NCBI GenBank assembly: GCA_905197045.1 | Contig: CAJJXG010000008.1 | Coordinates: forward strand, 1 to 51,792 | DNA: 51,792 nt | Source: an uncultured Caryophanales bacterium | Lineage (GTDB): Bacteria; Bacillota_I; Bacilli_A; RFN20; CAG-826 | Direction of reading: 5' to 3' | In this document: positions 26,338 through 34,162 of the stretch, in pieces | Position numbering within the stretch: position 1 is the first letter of the stretch | Layout: the number at the start of each line of letters is the position of its first letter | Notes under the pieces: model-generated | The model's input: only the letters and a program-made list of their open reading frames with translations | Databases searched by the model: none | Told to the model about the DNA's origin: nothing | Made by a program: the position numbers and the translations under genes

Positions 26338-26655
26338 TTAGTTGTAATTTCCAATTGTTAAAAGCCCGAAACAACCAAGTAAAACAACAGCTGCAATTTG
26401 AATTATAAGAATAATAATTTCACTGATTAAAAGTCTTCTATTTTTGCTTGCATCTTCAATTCTAATTTCAGGAAAAATACAATACATAAATAAAATAATT
26501 GGTGTCCCCCAAATAATCGAGGTTAAAATCAACGTTATATCGGTGTACTTTGTTTGGGTTTCTCCCCTTAAAAACCTTAAATATTTTAGAGCCAATATGT
26601 AATTAGAAACAAAACCTATAATAAAAGATAAAAAGAAAATTTCTAAGCCACCCAT
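26338..26655 (-). CDS. small membrane protein, three predicted helices
   Basis: 105 aa from ATG 26655 (GGA 7 bases upstream; the 26670 start adds a stretch that contains the ribosome site). Hydrophobic segments lie at ~3-24 (LEIFFLSFIIGFVSNYILAL), ~42-60 and ~78-100. A charged loop, KNRRLL, lies before the last helix. No family is recognised. It is 78 bases downstream of mglC on the same strand, with a hairpin between, so it may be transcribed with or after the mgl operon. Confidence 0.6.
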   Translation of the reverse strand: MGGLEIFFLSFIIGFVSNYILALKYLRFLRGETQTKYTDITLILTSIIWGTPIILFMYCIFPEIRIEDASKNRRLLISEIIILIIQIAAVVLLGCFGLLTIGNYN

Positions 26656-26677
26656 ATTTTTTCCTTTCATTTATGAA

Positions 26678-26703
26678 ATATGCATCTCTTTCGAGATGCA
26701 TAT
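26678..26703. terminator. hairpin after mglC
   Basis: A perfect 11-bp stem, ATATGCATCTC / GAGATGCATAT, with a 4-base loop, 30 bases past the mglC stop. The T run after it on the minus strand is short, so it may stop transcription only partly. Confidence 0.55.
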
Positions 26704-26732
26704 ATTTTACTTTGTGTTTTTTTATATTTGTA

Positions 26733-28406
26733 TTATTTTTTCTTCAAATACTTCAAACAGTCAAGTGCAACTGCTGCGATAATAACAATACCTCTTAAAA
26801 GATATTGATAATATGGGTTGATTCCTAAGAATGTTAAAGCATAAGTCATAGCTGTAAAGACGATAGCACCAAAGACTGCTCCGCTAATTTTACCAATACC
26901 ACCAGAGAATGAAATACCACCAACAACACAAGCTGCGATAGCATCAGTTTCATAACCTGTACCAGTATCAAATTTACCTGTACCAATTCTAGCTGCTTCG
27001 AAGAAGCCACCAAAACCATAAAGGATACCAGCCATAATGAATACGCCCATTGTTACCCAGAAAACTGAAATACCAGAAACGGATGCAGCTTCAGCATTTC
27101 CACCTACAGCGTACATATTCTTACCGAATTTTGTTTTATTCCAAATGAAGGAAACAATTAAAATACATAAGACTGCATATATTAATAAAAGTGGGAATGT
27201 ATTATCGATTTTTCCTGCAATAGCATCTTTTAAATCCATATCAATAACACCAGTGTTAATAGATTCAGTTGCAACTGCTGTTAAACCGAAAATAATAAGT
27301 TGTGTACCCATTGTTGAAATAAATGGATGCATTTTGAATTTTGCTGAGAAGAAACCTGCAATCGTTGAGAATATAGTTGTAGCAAGTATGGTGAAGAATA
27401 AAGCAAGTAATATTCTAACGGCGCCAGGTATAGCAGTAAAATCAAAGTTGTTCCCGAAAACTGGTATAACGTTAACGCCTGGATACAAGAACATACACGT
27501 AATACATGTAGATAAGCCAACCATTCTACCAATAGAAAGGTCAGTACCAGCAAGGAGAATTAAACCTGCAACACCTAAAGCAAGGAATATACGAGGTGAA
27601 GCTTGATTAAGAATTTCAAAGATGTTCCTAAATCTAGCATCAAACAATGCACCTTTACCCATAGGTTCAGAAATTATTCCACAAACAATGAAGAATAAAA
27701 TCATAACAATATAAAGACCATTTTTGAGTAAGAAGTCTTTTATATTGAAACGGAATACATATTTTTCCCAACTTGCTTGAACTTTTTCAAGTGGTAAGAG
27801 CTTATCATCGTTAAAACTTGTTAAGTATCTAACTTTATCTAAGTAGATTTCATGAACTTCAGTCTTAATATCTGATAATTTTTTCTTATGATTAAGCTTA
27901 AGCTCATATAATCTAGCTGCTTTTGTTCTTTTTAAGATAGCAACTCTAGCTGCAGTTTGATCTTTTGTTTCACCTTCTAAAGGCTCTTTTTCTTTTAAAA
28001 GTTTTTCATCAAATTCTGCTTTTAAAGCGTTGAGTTCTTCAGCATATTTAGCCATTTCGGCTTTTTTAAGTTCTACCGCTTCTTTTTTCTTAGCGTAATA
28101 ATATATATCAAAGTTTTCTTTTAAATATTTCTTGGCTTCTCCAACTATTTGTTTTTCTTCTTCCTTATAGCCGGCCTTAACTGCTTTTGCTTTTGTAATT
28201 TCTTCTTTGTAAGCAGCGATTTTTTCTTTTTTCTCTTCAGAAGGAACTTGTTTATCGTCTTTTAAGATACCAATTTCTTCTTCCAAGGATAATAACTTAG
28301 TAGAACCATCTTTTCTTAAATCAGCTAATTTCTTTTGAAAAATATGAATTTCATGTTTAACTGCTTTAAGATCATAGGTTTCTAATGAAATAGTTTCTCT
28401 ATCCAT
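26733..28406 (-). CDS. mglC: galactose/methyl-galactoside ABC permease MglC with long N-terminal charged extension
   Basis: 557 aa, against ~335 for usual MglC. Residues ~225-557 are the normal permease of the ribose/galactose class: GTDLSIGRMVGLS, VGGNAEAASVSGI (coupling loop), GTGYETDAIAACVVGGISFSGGIG. Residues 1-~210 are almost wholly Lys, Glu, Ala and Leu and predicted to be helical, with long coiled-coil-like runs. They come before TM1, hence in the cytoplasm near MglA. It is the last gene of mglBAC, 9 bases after mglA. The extension is unexplained. Confidence 0.93.
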   Translation of the reverse strand: MDRETISLETYDLKAVKHEIHIFQKKLADLRKDGSTKLLSLEEEIGILKDDKQVPSEEKKEKIAAYKEEITKAKAVKAGYKEEEKQIVGEAKKYLKENFDIYYYAKKKEAVELKKAEMAKYAEELNALKAEFDEKLLKEKEPLEGETKDQTAARVAILKRTKAARLYELKLNHKKKLSDIKTEVHEIYLDKVRYLTSFNDDKLLPLEKVQASWEKYVFRFNIKDFLLKNGLYIVMILFFIVCGIISEPMGKGALFDARFRNIFEILNQASPRIFLALGVAGLILLAGTDLSIGRMVGLSTCITCMFLYPGVNVIPVFGNNFDFTAIPGAVRILLALFFTILATTIFSTIAGFFSAKFKMHPFISTMGTQLIIFGLTAVATESINTGVIDMDLKDAIAGKIDNTFPLLLIYAVLCILIVSFIWNKTKFGKNMYAVGGNAEAASVSGISVFWVTMGVFIMAGILYGFGGFFEAARIGTGKFDTGTGYETDAIAACVVGGISFSGGIGKISGAVFGAIVFTAMTYALTFLGINPYYQYLLRGIVIIAAVALDCLKYLKKK

Positions 28407-28415
28407 AAAAATCTC

Positions 28416-29909
28416 CTATAAATACATTGCACTTAATCTAAGTAATTCTTCTTGATTGGTTTCTTTAGTATTAACTATTCCAGCCAAACGATAATTACTC
28501 ATAACTGCAATTCTATTAGTAATACCTAAAATTTCTGGCATTTCGCTAGAAACAACAATAATAACTTTTCCTTCTTTAGCAATTCGATTAATCAATTGAT
28601 AAATTTCATACTTTGCACCAATATCGATACCTCTAGTTGGTTCATCAAGTAATAAAACATCTGGTGATCTTTCTAGCCATTTCCCAATAATAACCTTTTG
28701 TTGGTTACCACCTGATAAAGAAGTAATTAAATCTGTTTCATCACTATATTTAGTGTTCATCAAATTTAACTCTTTTATTGTAGCTTCACGCATTTTCTTG
28801 TTAGATAAAGCATAGAATTTTTTGTATCTATCCAAATTACAAATGCAAGTGTTATAAATCAATGAACCCTTTGCAAACATACCATTTACTTTTCTTTCTT
28901 CGGTAACAAAAGCAAAATGAGCATTCATAGCATCTTTGGTATTTCTAAAGTTCATTTTTTTATTCTTATAAATAATGTCGCCAGTAGCAACACTTCTCGC
29001 ACCAAAAAGTGCTTCTAAAAGTTCGCTACGCCCAGCGCCAACTAATCCATAAATACCAAAAACTTCACCTTTTCTAACCGAAAAAGAAACATCCTTTAAA
29101 GCTGGTGCATATTTAGTTGATAAATTATTAACCTCAAGTATTGTTTCTCCAGGAACGTTATCAACAGGAGGGAATCTTTGCTCTAAAGATCTTCCAACCA
29201 TTGCAGCAACTAGTTCATTCATATTTGTGTCCTTGACAGGTTTTGTCATAATCATATGACCGTCTCTCAAAACACTAACTTCATCACAAATTTCAAAAAT
29301 TTCATCCATCTTATGAGAAATATAAACGAATGAAACACCTTGAGCTCTTAAATCAGAAACTATTTTAAATAGTTTTCTAACTTCTCTTTCTGTTAAAGAA
29401 GATGTAGGCTCATCAAGGACAATTACCTTAGCATCATAAGAAACTGCTTTTGCGATTTCACACATTTGTCTTTGTGAGACAGACATCGTTCTCATAGGAA
29501 CGTCTAAATCGACAAAAATACCAAGCCTTTTAAATAATTGGTTAGCTTTTTCTCTCATGACCTTTTCGTTAATTACACCAAACTTAGTTCTATATTTGCC
29601 TAAGAACAAATTATCAACAACGTTTCTATCAAGACATTGGTTTAACTCTTGATGAACCATAGCTACACCATTTTCAAGTGCATCTTTAGGATTAGAAAAT
29701 TCAACTTCTTTTCCATCAAAAAAAATTCTTCCGTCGTCTTTTGAGTAAATACCAAAAAGTATTTTCATCATCGTTGACTTGCCAGCACCGTTTTCACCCA
29801 TAAGACCTAAAACAGTGCCTTTTTTAAGTTCAAGATTAATATTTGTGAGGACTCTATTTCTGCCGAATGCTTTTGATATATTTTTAAGTTCCAAAATATT
29901 TTCGCTCAT
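28416..29909 (-). CDS. mglA: galactose/methyl-galactoside ABC ATPase MglA
   Basis: 497 aa with two fused ABC domains. The first has Walker A GENGAGKST, signature SVSQRQM and Walker B VIVLDEPTSSL. The second has the degenerate Walker A GLVGAGRSE, signature LSGGNQQK and VLLLDEPTRGID. This is the sugar ATPase pattern (MglA/RbsA). The start at 29909 is preceded by GGAG with 6-base spacing; the 29921 start is upstream of that site. It powers import through MglC. Confidence 0.95.
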   Translation of the reverse strand: MSENILELKNISKAFGRNRVLTNINLELKKGTVLGLMGENGAGKSTMMKILFGIYSKDDGRIFFDGKEVEFSNPKDALENGVAMVHQELNQCLDRNVVDNLFLGKYRTKFGVINEKVMREKANQLFKRLGIFVDLDVPMRTMSVSQRQMCEIAKAVSYDAKVIVLDEPTSSLTEREVRKLFKIVSDLRAQGVSFVYISHKMDEIFEICDEVSVLRDGHMIMTKPVKDTNMNELVAAMVGRSLEQRFPPVDNVPGETILEVNNLSTKYAPALKDVSFSVRKGEVFGIYGLVGAGRSELLEALFGARSVATGDIIYKNKKMNFRNTKDAMNAHFAFVTEERKVNGMFAKGSLIYNTCICNLDRYKKFYALSNKKMREATIKELNLMNTKYSDETDLITSLSGGNQQKVIIGKWLERSPDVLLLDEPTRGIDIGAKYEIYQLINRIAKEGKVIIVVSSEMPEILGITNRIAVMSNYRLAGIVNTKETNQEELLRLSAMYL

Positions 29910-29934
29910 AATAGTCTCCATAAATTAATAAAAT

Positions 29935-29971
29935 AGGCCACTAACACCTTTTTAAAGAGGTTCAGTGGCCT
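29935..29971 (-). terminator. hairpin between mglB and mglA (attenuator)
   Basis: A long stem, AGGCCACTgAACCT / AGGTgTTAGTGGCCT, with a central A-rich loop and ATTTTATT after it on the minus strand. Such a hairpin after the binding-protein gene usually lowers transporter expression relative to the binding protein, by partial termination or by protecting the mglB message. Confidence 0.75.
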
Positions 29972-29993
29972 TAAAATCATAAGTTAAACAAAA

Positions 29994-31199
29994 TTAAGAA
30001 GCTTGATCAAGTAAGTTTTGATACAAACTACCACTGGTAGTCTCAACCATGTTAACTACATAAGCATCATAGTTTTCAAGGTTTGTGAATGAGTTGGTAA
30101 TACTTGTTTCAGCTGTACCATCGCCATAAACCCATTGAACTTCGAAATTATAATAGTCAAGATATCTCTTAGCTGTTGGAACATATGATTGATTAAGGAA
30201 GTTATCTGTTGCAGAATAAACTGTCCATAAGATCTTATGTTTTACAGTATCAGAGGTCTTATTCTTAATACCTGGATCAAGGGTATCATCTTTAACACTT
30301 TGTGCATTTTCAGCTGTAACTATACCGTTTTCAGCAAGTAATGCTTTTGTAGAACTTGTATAGCTAACATCAGCGGATAAAATTTGATTGCCAGCTTTAT
30401 CAGCTTTAGAGAATCCTGCTGTATAAAGTTCAGAACCAGTTAAGCCATCAAAATAATTTCTTAAAAGTTGTAAGATTGTCAAAACTTGAGCATGGTGATT
30501 TTGAGAAATTGTACCTTTCATTGAACCGCCTTTAAGTATAAGATCAAGTGTTGAAGCGTTTGCATCATAACCAAATGTTGGGATAACTCTTCCAGCATAT
30601 TGACCAATCATACCTTCAGCCATACCATCGTTGTTAGAAACTACTAAGTTAATTTTATCGCCATATTGTTGAAGCCAAGTAGCCATTGTAGATGCTGCAA
30701 CTGTTTGGCTCCATGGACCTGCATTGTCTCTCATTTCTTGGCAAGCTAATTCTTTAATTGTATATTCTTTTCCGTCATTAGCTTTAACTTTTCCAGTTCC
30801 TGTAGCGACTTTATCATCAGCAGTTTCTCCAGTACCTAAAGCTTTTCTAACACCAATTGTACGAGCAGATGAATCGTTGTGTGAATTTTGTCCAATAGCT
30901 AAAACGTAACCAATTTGACCATCTCCATCAACATCCATTTCAGCAGCGTTTGCTTTAATATAATCTAAAACCATTTGACCTTGTGTATCGCCGCCAGCAA
31001 CTGCGTCAAATCCACCATAGAAAGTAAGATCGCTCCAGTTCATAACAGAACTATCGACTTCAGTGGTTCCAGCTTTAACTGGTTGTCTGTTATAGAAAAC
31101 GAGTGGACGTTCATTTACAGGTGTACCTTCTGAACCACCACATGATGTAGCAACAACGCCTAATAAAGCTACTGCTACAAATGGAATTAATTTTTTCAT
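29994..31199 (-). CDS. mglB: galactose-binding lipoprotein MglB, circularly permuted
   Basis: 401 aa: signal peptide 1-19, lipobox VATSC (Cys20). The mature protein opens at RPLVFYNRQP (31-40), which in MglB is the middle of the N-lobe (VPVVFFNKEP). It runs through the usual order to ~288, has a ~30-residue new linker, and ends with KILWTVYSATDNFLNQ...VVNMVETTSGSLYQNLLDQA (322-400), the usual beginning of MglB. Galactose contacts are all present: N37, H107, D109, R113, W163, N190, D212, N234, D332, F334. The calcium loop DVDGDGQIG is at 89-97. It is first in mglBAC, behind a cre site. Confidence 0.93.
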   Translation of the reverse strand: MKKLIPFVAVALLGVVATSCGGSEGTPVNERPLVFYNRQPVKAGTTEVDSSVMNWSDLTFYGGFDAVAGGDTQGQMVLDYIKANAAEMDVDGDGQIGYVLAIGQNSHNDSSARTIGVRKALGTGETADDKVATGTGKVKANDGKEYTIKELACQEMRDNAGPWSQTVAASTMATWLQQYGDKINLVVSNNDGMAEGMIGQYAGRVIPTFGYDANASTLDLILKGGSMKGTISQNHHAQVLTILQLLRNYFDGLTGSELYTAGFSKADKAGNQILSADVSYTSSTKALLAENGIVTAENAQSVKDDTLDPGIKNKTSDTVKHKILWTVYSATDNFLNQSYVPTAKRYLDYYNFEVQWVYGDGTAETSITNSFTNLENYDAYVVNMVETTSGSLYQNLLDQAS

Positions 31200-31278
31200 A
31201 TTATAAATTTATCCTCCTATTTAATTCCGTTAAATAAGATACTCTCGCACGAGTTACCCTACTTGACATTTATTTTAA

Positions 31279-31292
31279 TGAAAGCGCTTTCA
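31279..31292. promoter_or_regulatory. CcpA cre site of the mgl operon
   Basis: TGAAAGCGCTTTCA is a perfect 14-bp palindrome equal to the catabolite-responsive element consensus, 80 bases before the mglB start. Firmicute CcpA bound here represses sugar operons when glucose is present. Confidence 0.88.
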
Positions 31293-31716
31293 AGAAATAA
31301 TAGAAAAAATTATACCGAAAATGTAAAATTCTCTATATATTTTGGATTTTTAGATATTTTTCAATTAAAAATCACAAATTATCAAAAGACAAAGCACTCT
31401 TATATTATCTTTATTATATAAAGGAGACATTAAGGTAAAAGTGCTTTTCATTATTCTAATTCCTTATTAAATAACAAATGTATTTATTACGATTTTTACG
31501 AAAAACCATGCAAATCTAAGCTTAAAATTTAATTCAGTTAATTTTAAACCATAATATGAAACTGAAAGAAAATAACTTCAAGTGCTATGTTAAATATACC
31601 TAATCACACTACCATTAATGATTACAAAACCTATTGATGTAGCAAACACCAGTTTGCTACATCAACTGATATTAAATTAAAACAAAATTAATTTTTCGCT
31701 TTTTTCATGATTTTTC
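31293..31716. other. 424-bp gene-free stretch with two inverted repeats
   Basis: No gene is seen. At 31391-31447 arms AAAGCACT / AGTGCTTT enclose an inner TTATAT...ATATAA stem and an AAAGGAG sequence, with TTTT after it. At 31634-31665 a perfect 14-bp hairpin, TTGATGTAGCAAAC / GTTTGCTACATCAA, with loop ACCA stands alone. Either could be a small RNA or a transcription barrier between the divergent mgl and hpt units. Confidence 0.5.
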
Positions 31717-31745
31717 TTGAACGAAAAAAACTAAATCTCTATTAT
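31717..31745 (+). promoter_or_regulatory. promoter of hpt
   Basis: TTGAAC (31717-31722), a 17-base spacer, TATTAT (31740-31745), 25 bases before the ATG, with AGGGGA as ribosome site between. Confidence 0.65.
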
Positions 31746-31770
31746 CTTTATATATTTATAGGGGAAACGT

Positions 31771-32334
31771 ATGACACAAGAAATTGTATTAACCAGAGAA
31801 GAGATTGATGAAATTATTACTAAGTGTGCAAATGAATTAAATTCAATGTATGAAAATAGTGATAAAATACCTGTTTTAATTGGTGTATTAAAAGGCGCTT
31901 TACCTTTCATGATGGATTTAATTAAAAAGTTAAAATTTGATTTTATTATGGATTTTATCCAAGTTACTAGTTATAGCGGCACTTCTTCAACTGGTGTAAT
32001 TCACTTAAAAAAAGACATCACTACCGATATTAGAGGAAAAGATGTTGTTATTGTTGAAGACATCATTGATACAGGTTTAACTTTAAATTACTTAAAACAA
32101 TATATTCAACTTAATTACAATCCTCGCGATATCAAAATTTGCTGTTTTGTTGATAAAAAGCCTTTAAGAAAAGTTGATCTTACTGCTGATGTTGTTGGCA
32201 TCACCATGAATCAAGCAAAATTCTTAGTAGGTTATGGCTTTGATTATAATGAAATTGGTAGAAACATCGATCATGTTTTTGTTCCTACTAAAAAACAACT
32301 TGAAGATTGGGATAGAAAGCTTAAAAACAACTAA
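31771..32334 (+). CDS. hpt: hypoxanthine phosphoribosyltransferase
   Basis: 187 aa. The PRPP-binding signature VVIVEDIIDTGLTL (~92-105), the flexible-loop YSGTSSTG region and IGVLKGALPF are all present, and VGYGFDYNEIGRNIDHV closes the purine site. It salvages hypoxanthine or guanine to IMP or GMP in the cytoplasm. AGGGGAAACGT precedes the ATG. Its own promoter and terminator flank it, so it is a single-gene unit. Confidence 0.96.
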   Translation: MTQEIVLTREEIDEIITKCANELNSMYENSDKIPVLIGVLKGALPFMMDLIKKLKFDFIMDFIQVTSYSGTSSTGVIHLKKDITTDIRGKDVVIVEDIIDTGLTLNYLKQYIQLNYNPRDIKICCFVDKKPLRKVDLTADVVGITMNQAKFLVGYGFDYNEIGRNIDHVFVPTKKQLEDWDRKLKNN

Positions 32335-32360
32335 AAAGTGTGCAAAACTCAACTTATTTT

Positions 32361-32391
32361 AACACAAAGACTCGTACTTTGTGTTTTTTTT
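32361..32391 (+). terminator. intrinsic terminator of hpt
   Basis: A perfect 9-bp stem, AACACAAAG / CTTTGTGTT, with a 7-base loop running into eight T, 26 bases past the hpt stop. Confidence 0.9.
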
Positions 32392-32414
32392 ATATTTACT
32401 TTACCTCTTATACC

Positions 32415-33500
32415 TTAGGTTTCTAAAACATGAATGCTTGTATTTAATTCTTCTTTCTTCTCGTTTCTAAAAAGAAGAAAAAAAGCCAAAATACATAAAT
32501 GCAAAACTAAGAAAACAATAAAATATATCTGTTTGTTATTTTGATCTACCGAATTAAATAAATATGTACCAACAAGTAAAACAAAGGCACTTATTCCTAA
32601 GCTCGTAGCCTCATATTTATAAAAACATTTTCTTAAATAATCTAATGTTAACGGCATTAAAATATTTATAGAAAAAGTAAAAATCAGTAAACCATAAATT
32701 GTATTAATGATAAAAGCAGAAACAATAGAAAAAACAAAAGAGATAATTAAGCATATTTTCTTTGTAAATAATCCACCAATAAATTTTCCAACAAAAGAAA
32801 CAATACTAACGTATAAAAACAGATAAGCAACATCTAGTGTAGGTGTCAGTTTTCCTAAACTTCCTCTAAAAAATATACTTAAAACACTTAAGCAAATGAA
32901 TATTACGTATAAAATAGGTGTTAAATTAAGTGGTTTATAATTTCTTTTTGATAAATCTTCTTCACTTTTTGCATGGGTGTAATCTTCTTTAAACCTTATA
33001 TAAAGAAATAAGCCTATAAAACCAGCAAAAGTAAATGCGAGCCTTAAAATATCATTTAAAAAAGTAAACCCAATTCCTAAGCCAAGCACACCAGGAGCAA
33101 TAAAGACGCCAAGAGGAAAACTACTTTTTGCTTTTTTCACTACGTCTTTTGCAAAAGCTACGTGGAAGATAGCATTGCCTAAACCTAATACAATGGCACT
33201 TATGTAAAAATTAAAGGTTAATAATGCACCAATTAATAAAAGCATTATGGAAGACACACAAAAACTCTTTTCTCTTTTTTCGTAATGATCTATTAAAAGG
33301 CCAATAAATGGCTGTAAGCCAAAAGCTAATAGATTGTAAGTCACAACAAGAAATAAGAAATCATCTGCACTTGAAGCGTGTAAATATAGTGTGGAGACAG
33401 GTAAAAAGTCAGCTAAAAAATGAAAAAAGCCCGCAAAACTCAAGTTTATTGTGAATTTACTATTCTTTTTCTGGTTTAATGTTAATTCTCCAGTTCTCAT
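32415..33500 (-). CDS. MFS-type transporter
   Basis: 361 aa with about eleven hydrophobic helices in two halves, linked by a charged loop (~170-190, DYTHAKSEEDLSKRNYK). It contains LQPFIGLLIDHYEKR, like the loop 2-3 motif of MFS carriers. The length is short for the family (usually ~400). It is the last gene of the gal operon, overlapping the previous one by 41 bases, with AGGA before its ATG. The substrate is unknown; its position suggests a sugar or a galactose by-product. Confidence 0.75.
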   Translation of the reverse strand: MRTGELTLNQKKNSKFTINLSFAGFFHFLADFLPVSTLYLHASSADDFLFLVVTYNLLAFGLQPFIGLLIDHYEKREKSFCVSSIMLLLIGALLTFNFYISAIVLGLGNAIFHVAFAKDVVKKAKSSFPLGVFIAPGVLGLGIGFTFLNDILRLAFTFAGFIGLFLYIRFKEDYTHAKSEEDLSKRNYKPLNLTPILYVIFICLSVLSIFFRGSLGKLTPTLDVAYLFLYVSIVSFVGKFIGGLFTKKICLIISFVFSIVSAFIINTIYGLLIFTFSINILMPLTLDYLRKCFYKYEATSLGISAFVLLVGTYLFNSVDQNNKQIYFIVFLVLHLCILAFFLLFRNEKKEELNTSIHVLET

Positions 33501-33918
33501 AAACCTTCCTTATAAAATAGGTTAATACTATAAAAACAATAGTTAAAATTAGTGGCAAAATAATAAGCAAAACTATATTATCCATCATTGCATTTACCAC
33601 AAAAGTTAAAGATAAAGTAAACGCATTTCCAACTAACGAGAATGTAGCTATCTTCCAATCTTTGAAATACAAAAAGTAAAAAACAAATTCAATAAGAAAA
33701 ACAAAGAATTCAATTATTGAAAGTGATAAATAATAATTTATTAAGCATAAGTTAACTAAACAGTAGTTTGCTATTTGAGCTAAAATGTTAGTCAACGCAT
33801 TTATTAATATAAAAATAATGTAACTCTCTTTATTTTTGATAGTCGTTAAAACAGAAAGGAATAAAGCTTCACTTATTATAGTCAACAATAAAGAGTAAAT
33901 AACAATGAATGTTCCCAC
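33460..33918 (-). CDS. multi-pass membrane protein in the gal operon
   Basis: 152 aa, start GTG at 33918 overlapping the previous stop by one base, with AAGG 6 bases before. About five hydrophobic segments lie between residues 3 and 138, with few charged residues until the C-terminal KVYENWRINIKPEKE. No family is recognised. Its position between a single-pass protein and a transporter suggests the three work together. Confidence 0.65.
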   Translation of the reverse strand: MGTFIVIYSLLLTIISEALFLSVLTTIKNKESYIIFILINALTNILAQIANYCLVNLCLINYYLSLSIIEFFVFLIEFVFYFLYFKDWKIATFSLVGNAFTLSLTFVVNAMMDNIVLLIILPLILTIVFIVLTYFIRKVYENWRINIKPEKE

Positions 33919-34160
33919 TACTTGCCTTCAATGTCTGTATTTTCTTCTCTGGCTTTTTCTGCTACTTCCTCTTTTTCATTCTTTTTATTCTTTTTCTCTA
34001 AATCGTCTGGCATAAGTTTTTCAATTTTTTTCTGTTTAATAAACTTATATGAAAAATAAACAATCAAAATAAGAACAATTAATCCTGCAACAGCGCCAAG
34101 CCAAATAAATAGTGTAAAGTCTTCAGGAACAGCAGGCTCTGGAATTACATCAAAACTCAT
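33918..34160 (-). CDS. small single-pass membrane protein in the gal operon
   Basis: 80 aa. The N-terminal ~15 residues are acidic, then TM at ~17-40 (FIWLGAVAGLIVLILIVYFS), then a Lys/Glu-rich tail. No lipobox and no signal cleavage site are seen. It starts 2 bases after the galK stop. No family is recognised. Confidence 0.6.
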   Translation of the reverse strand: MSFDVIPEPAVPEDFTLFIWLGAVAGLIVLILIVYFSYKFIKQKKIEKLMPDDLEKKNKKNEKEEVAEKAREENTDIEGK

Positions 34161-34162
34161 AA

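Noticed and set aside
27037..27606. 189-aa plus-strand reading frame
   Set aside because: It is an antisense shadow of the mglC permease, whose membrane-protein codons give long open antisense frames; no ribosome site and no family likeness.
29994..31199. Assembly error joining two mglB pieces
   Set aside because: The frame is continuous, the signal peptide fits the new N-terminus, an ordinary linker joins the halves, and operon spacing and attenuator are normal.
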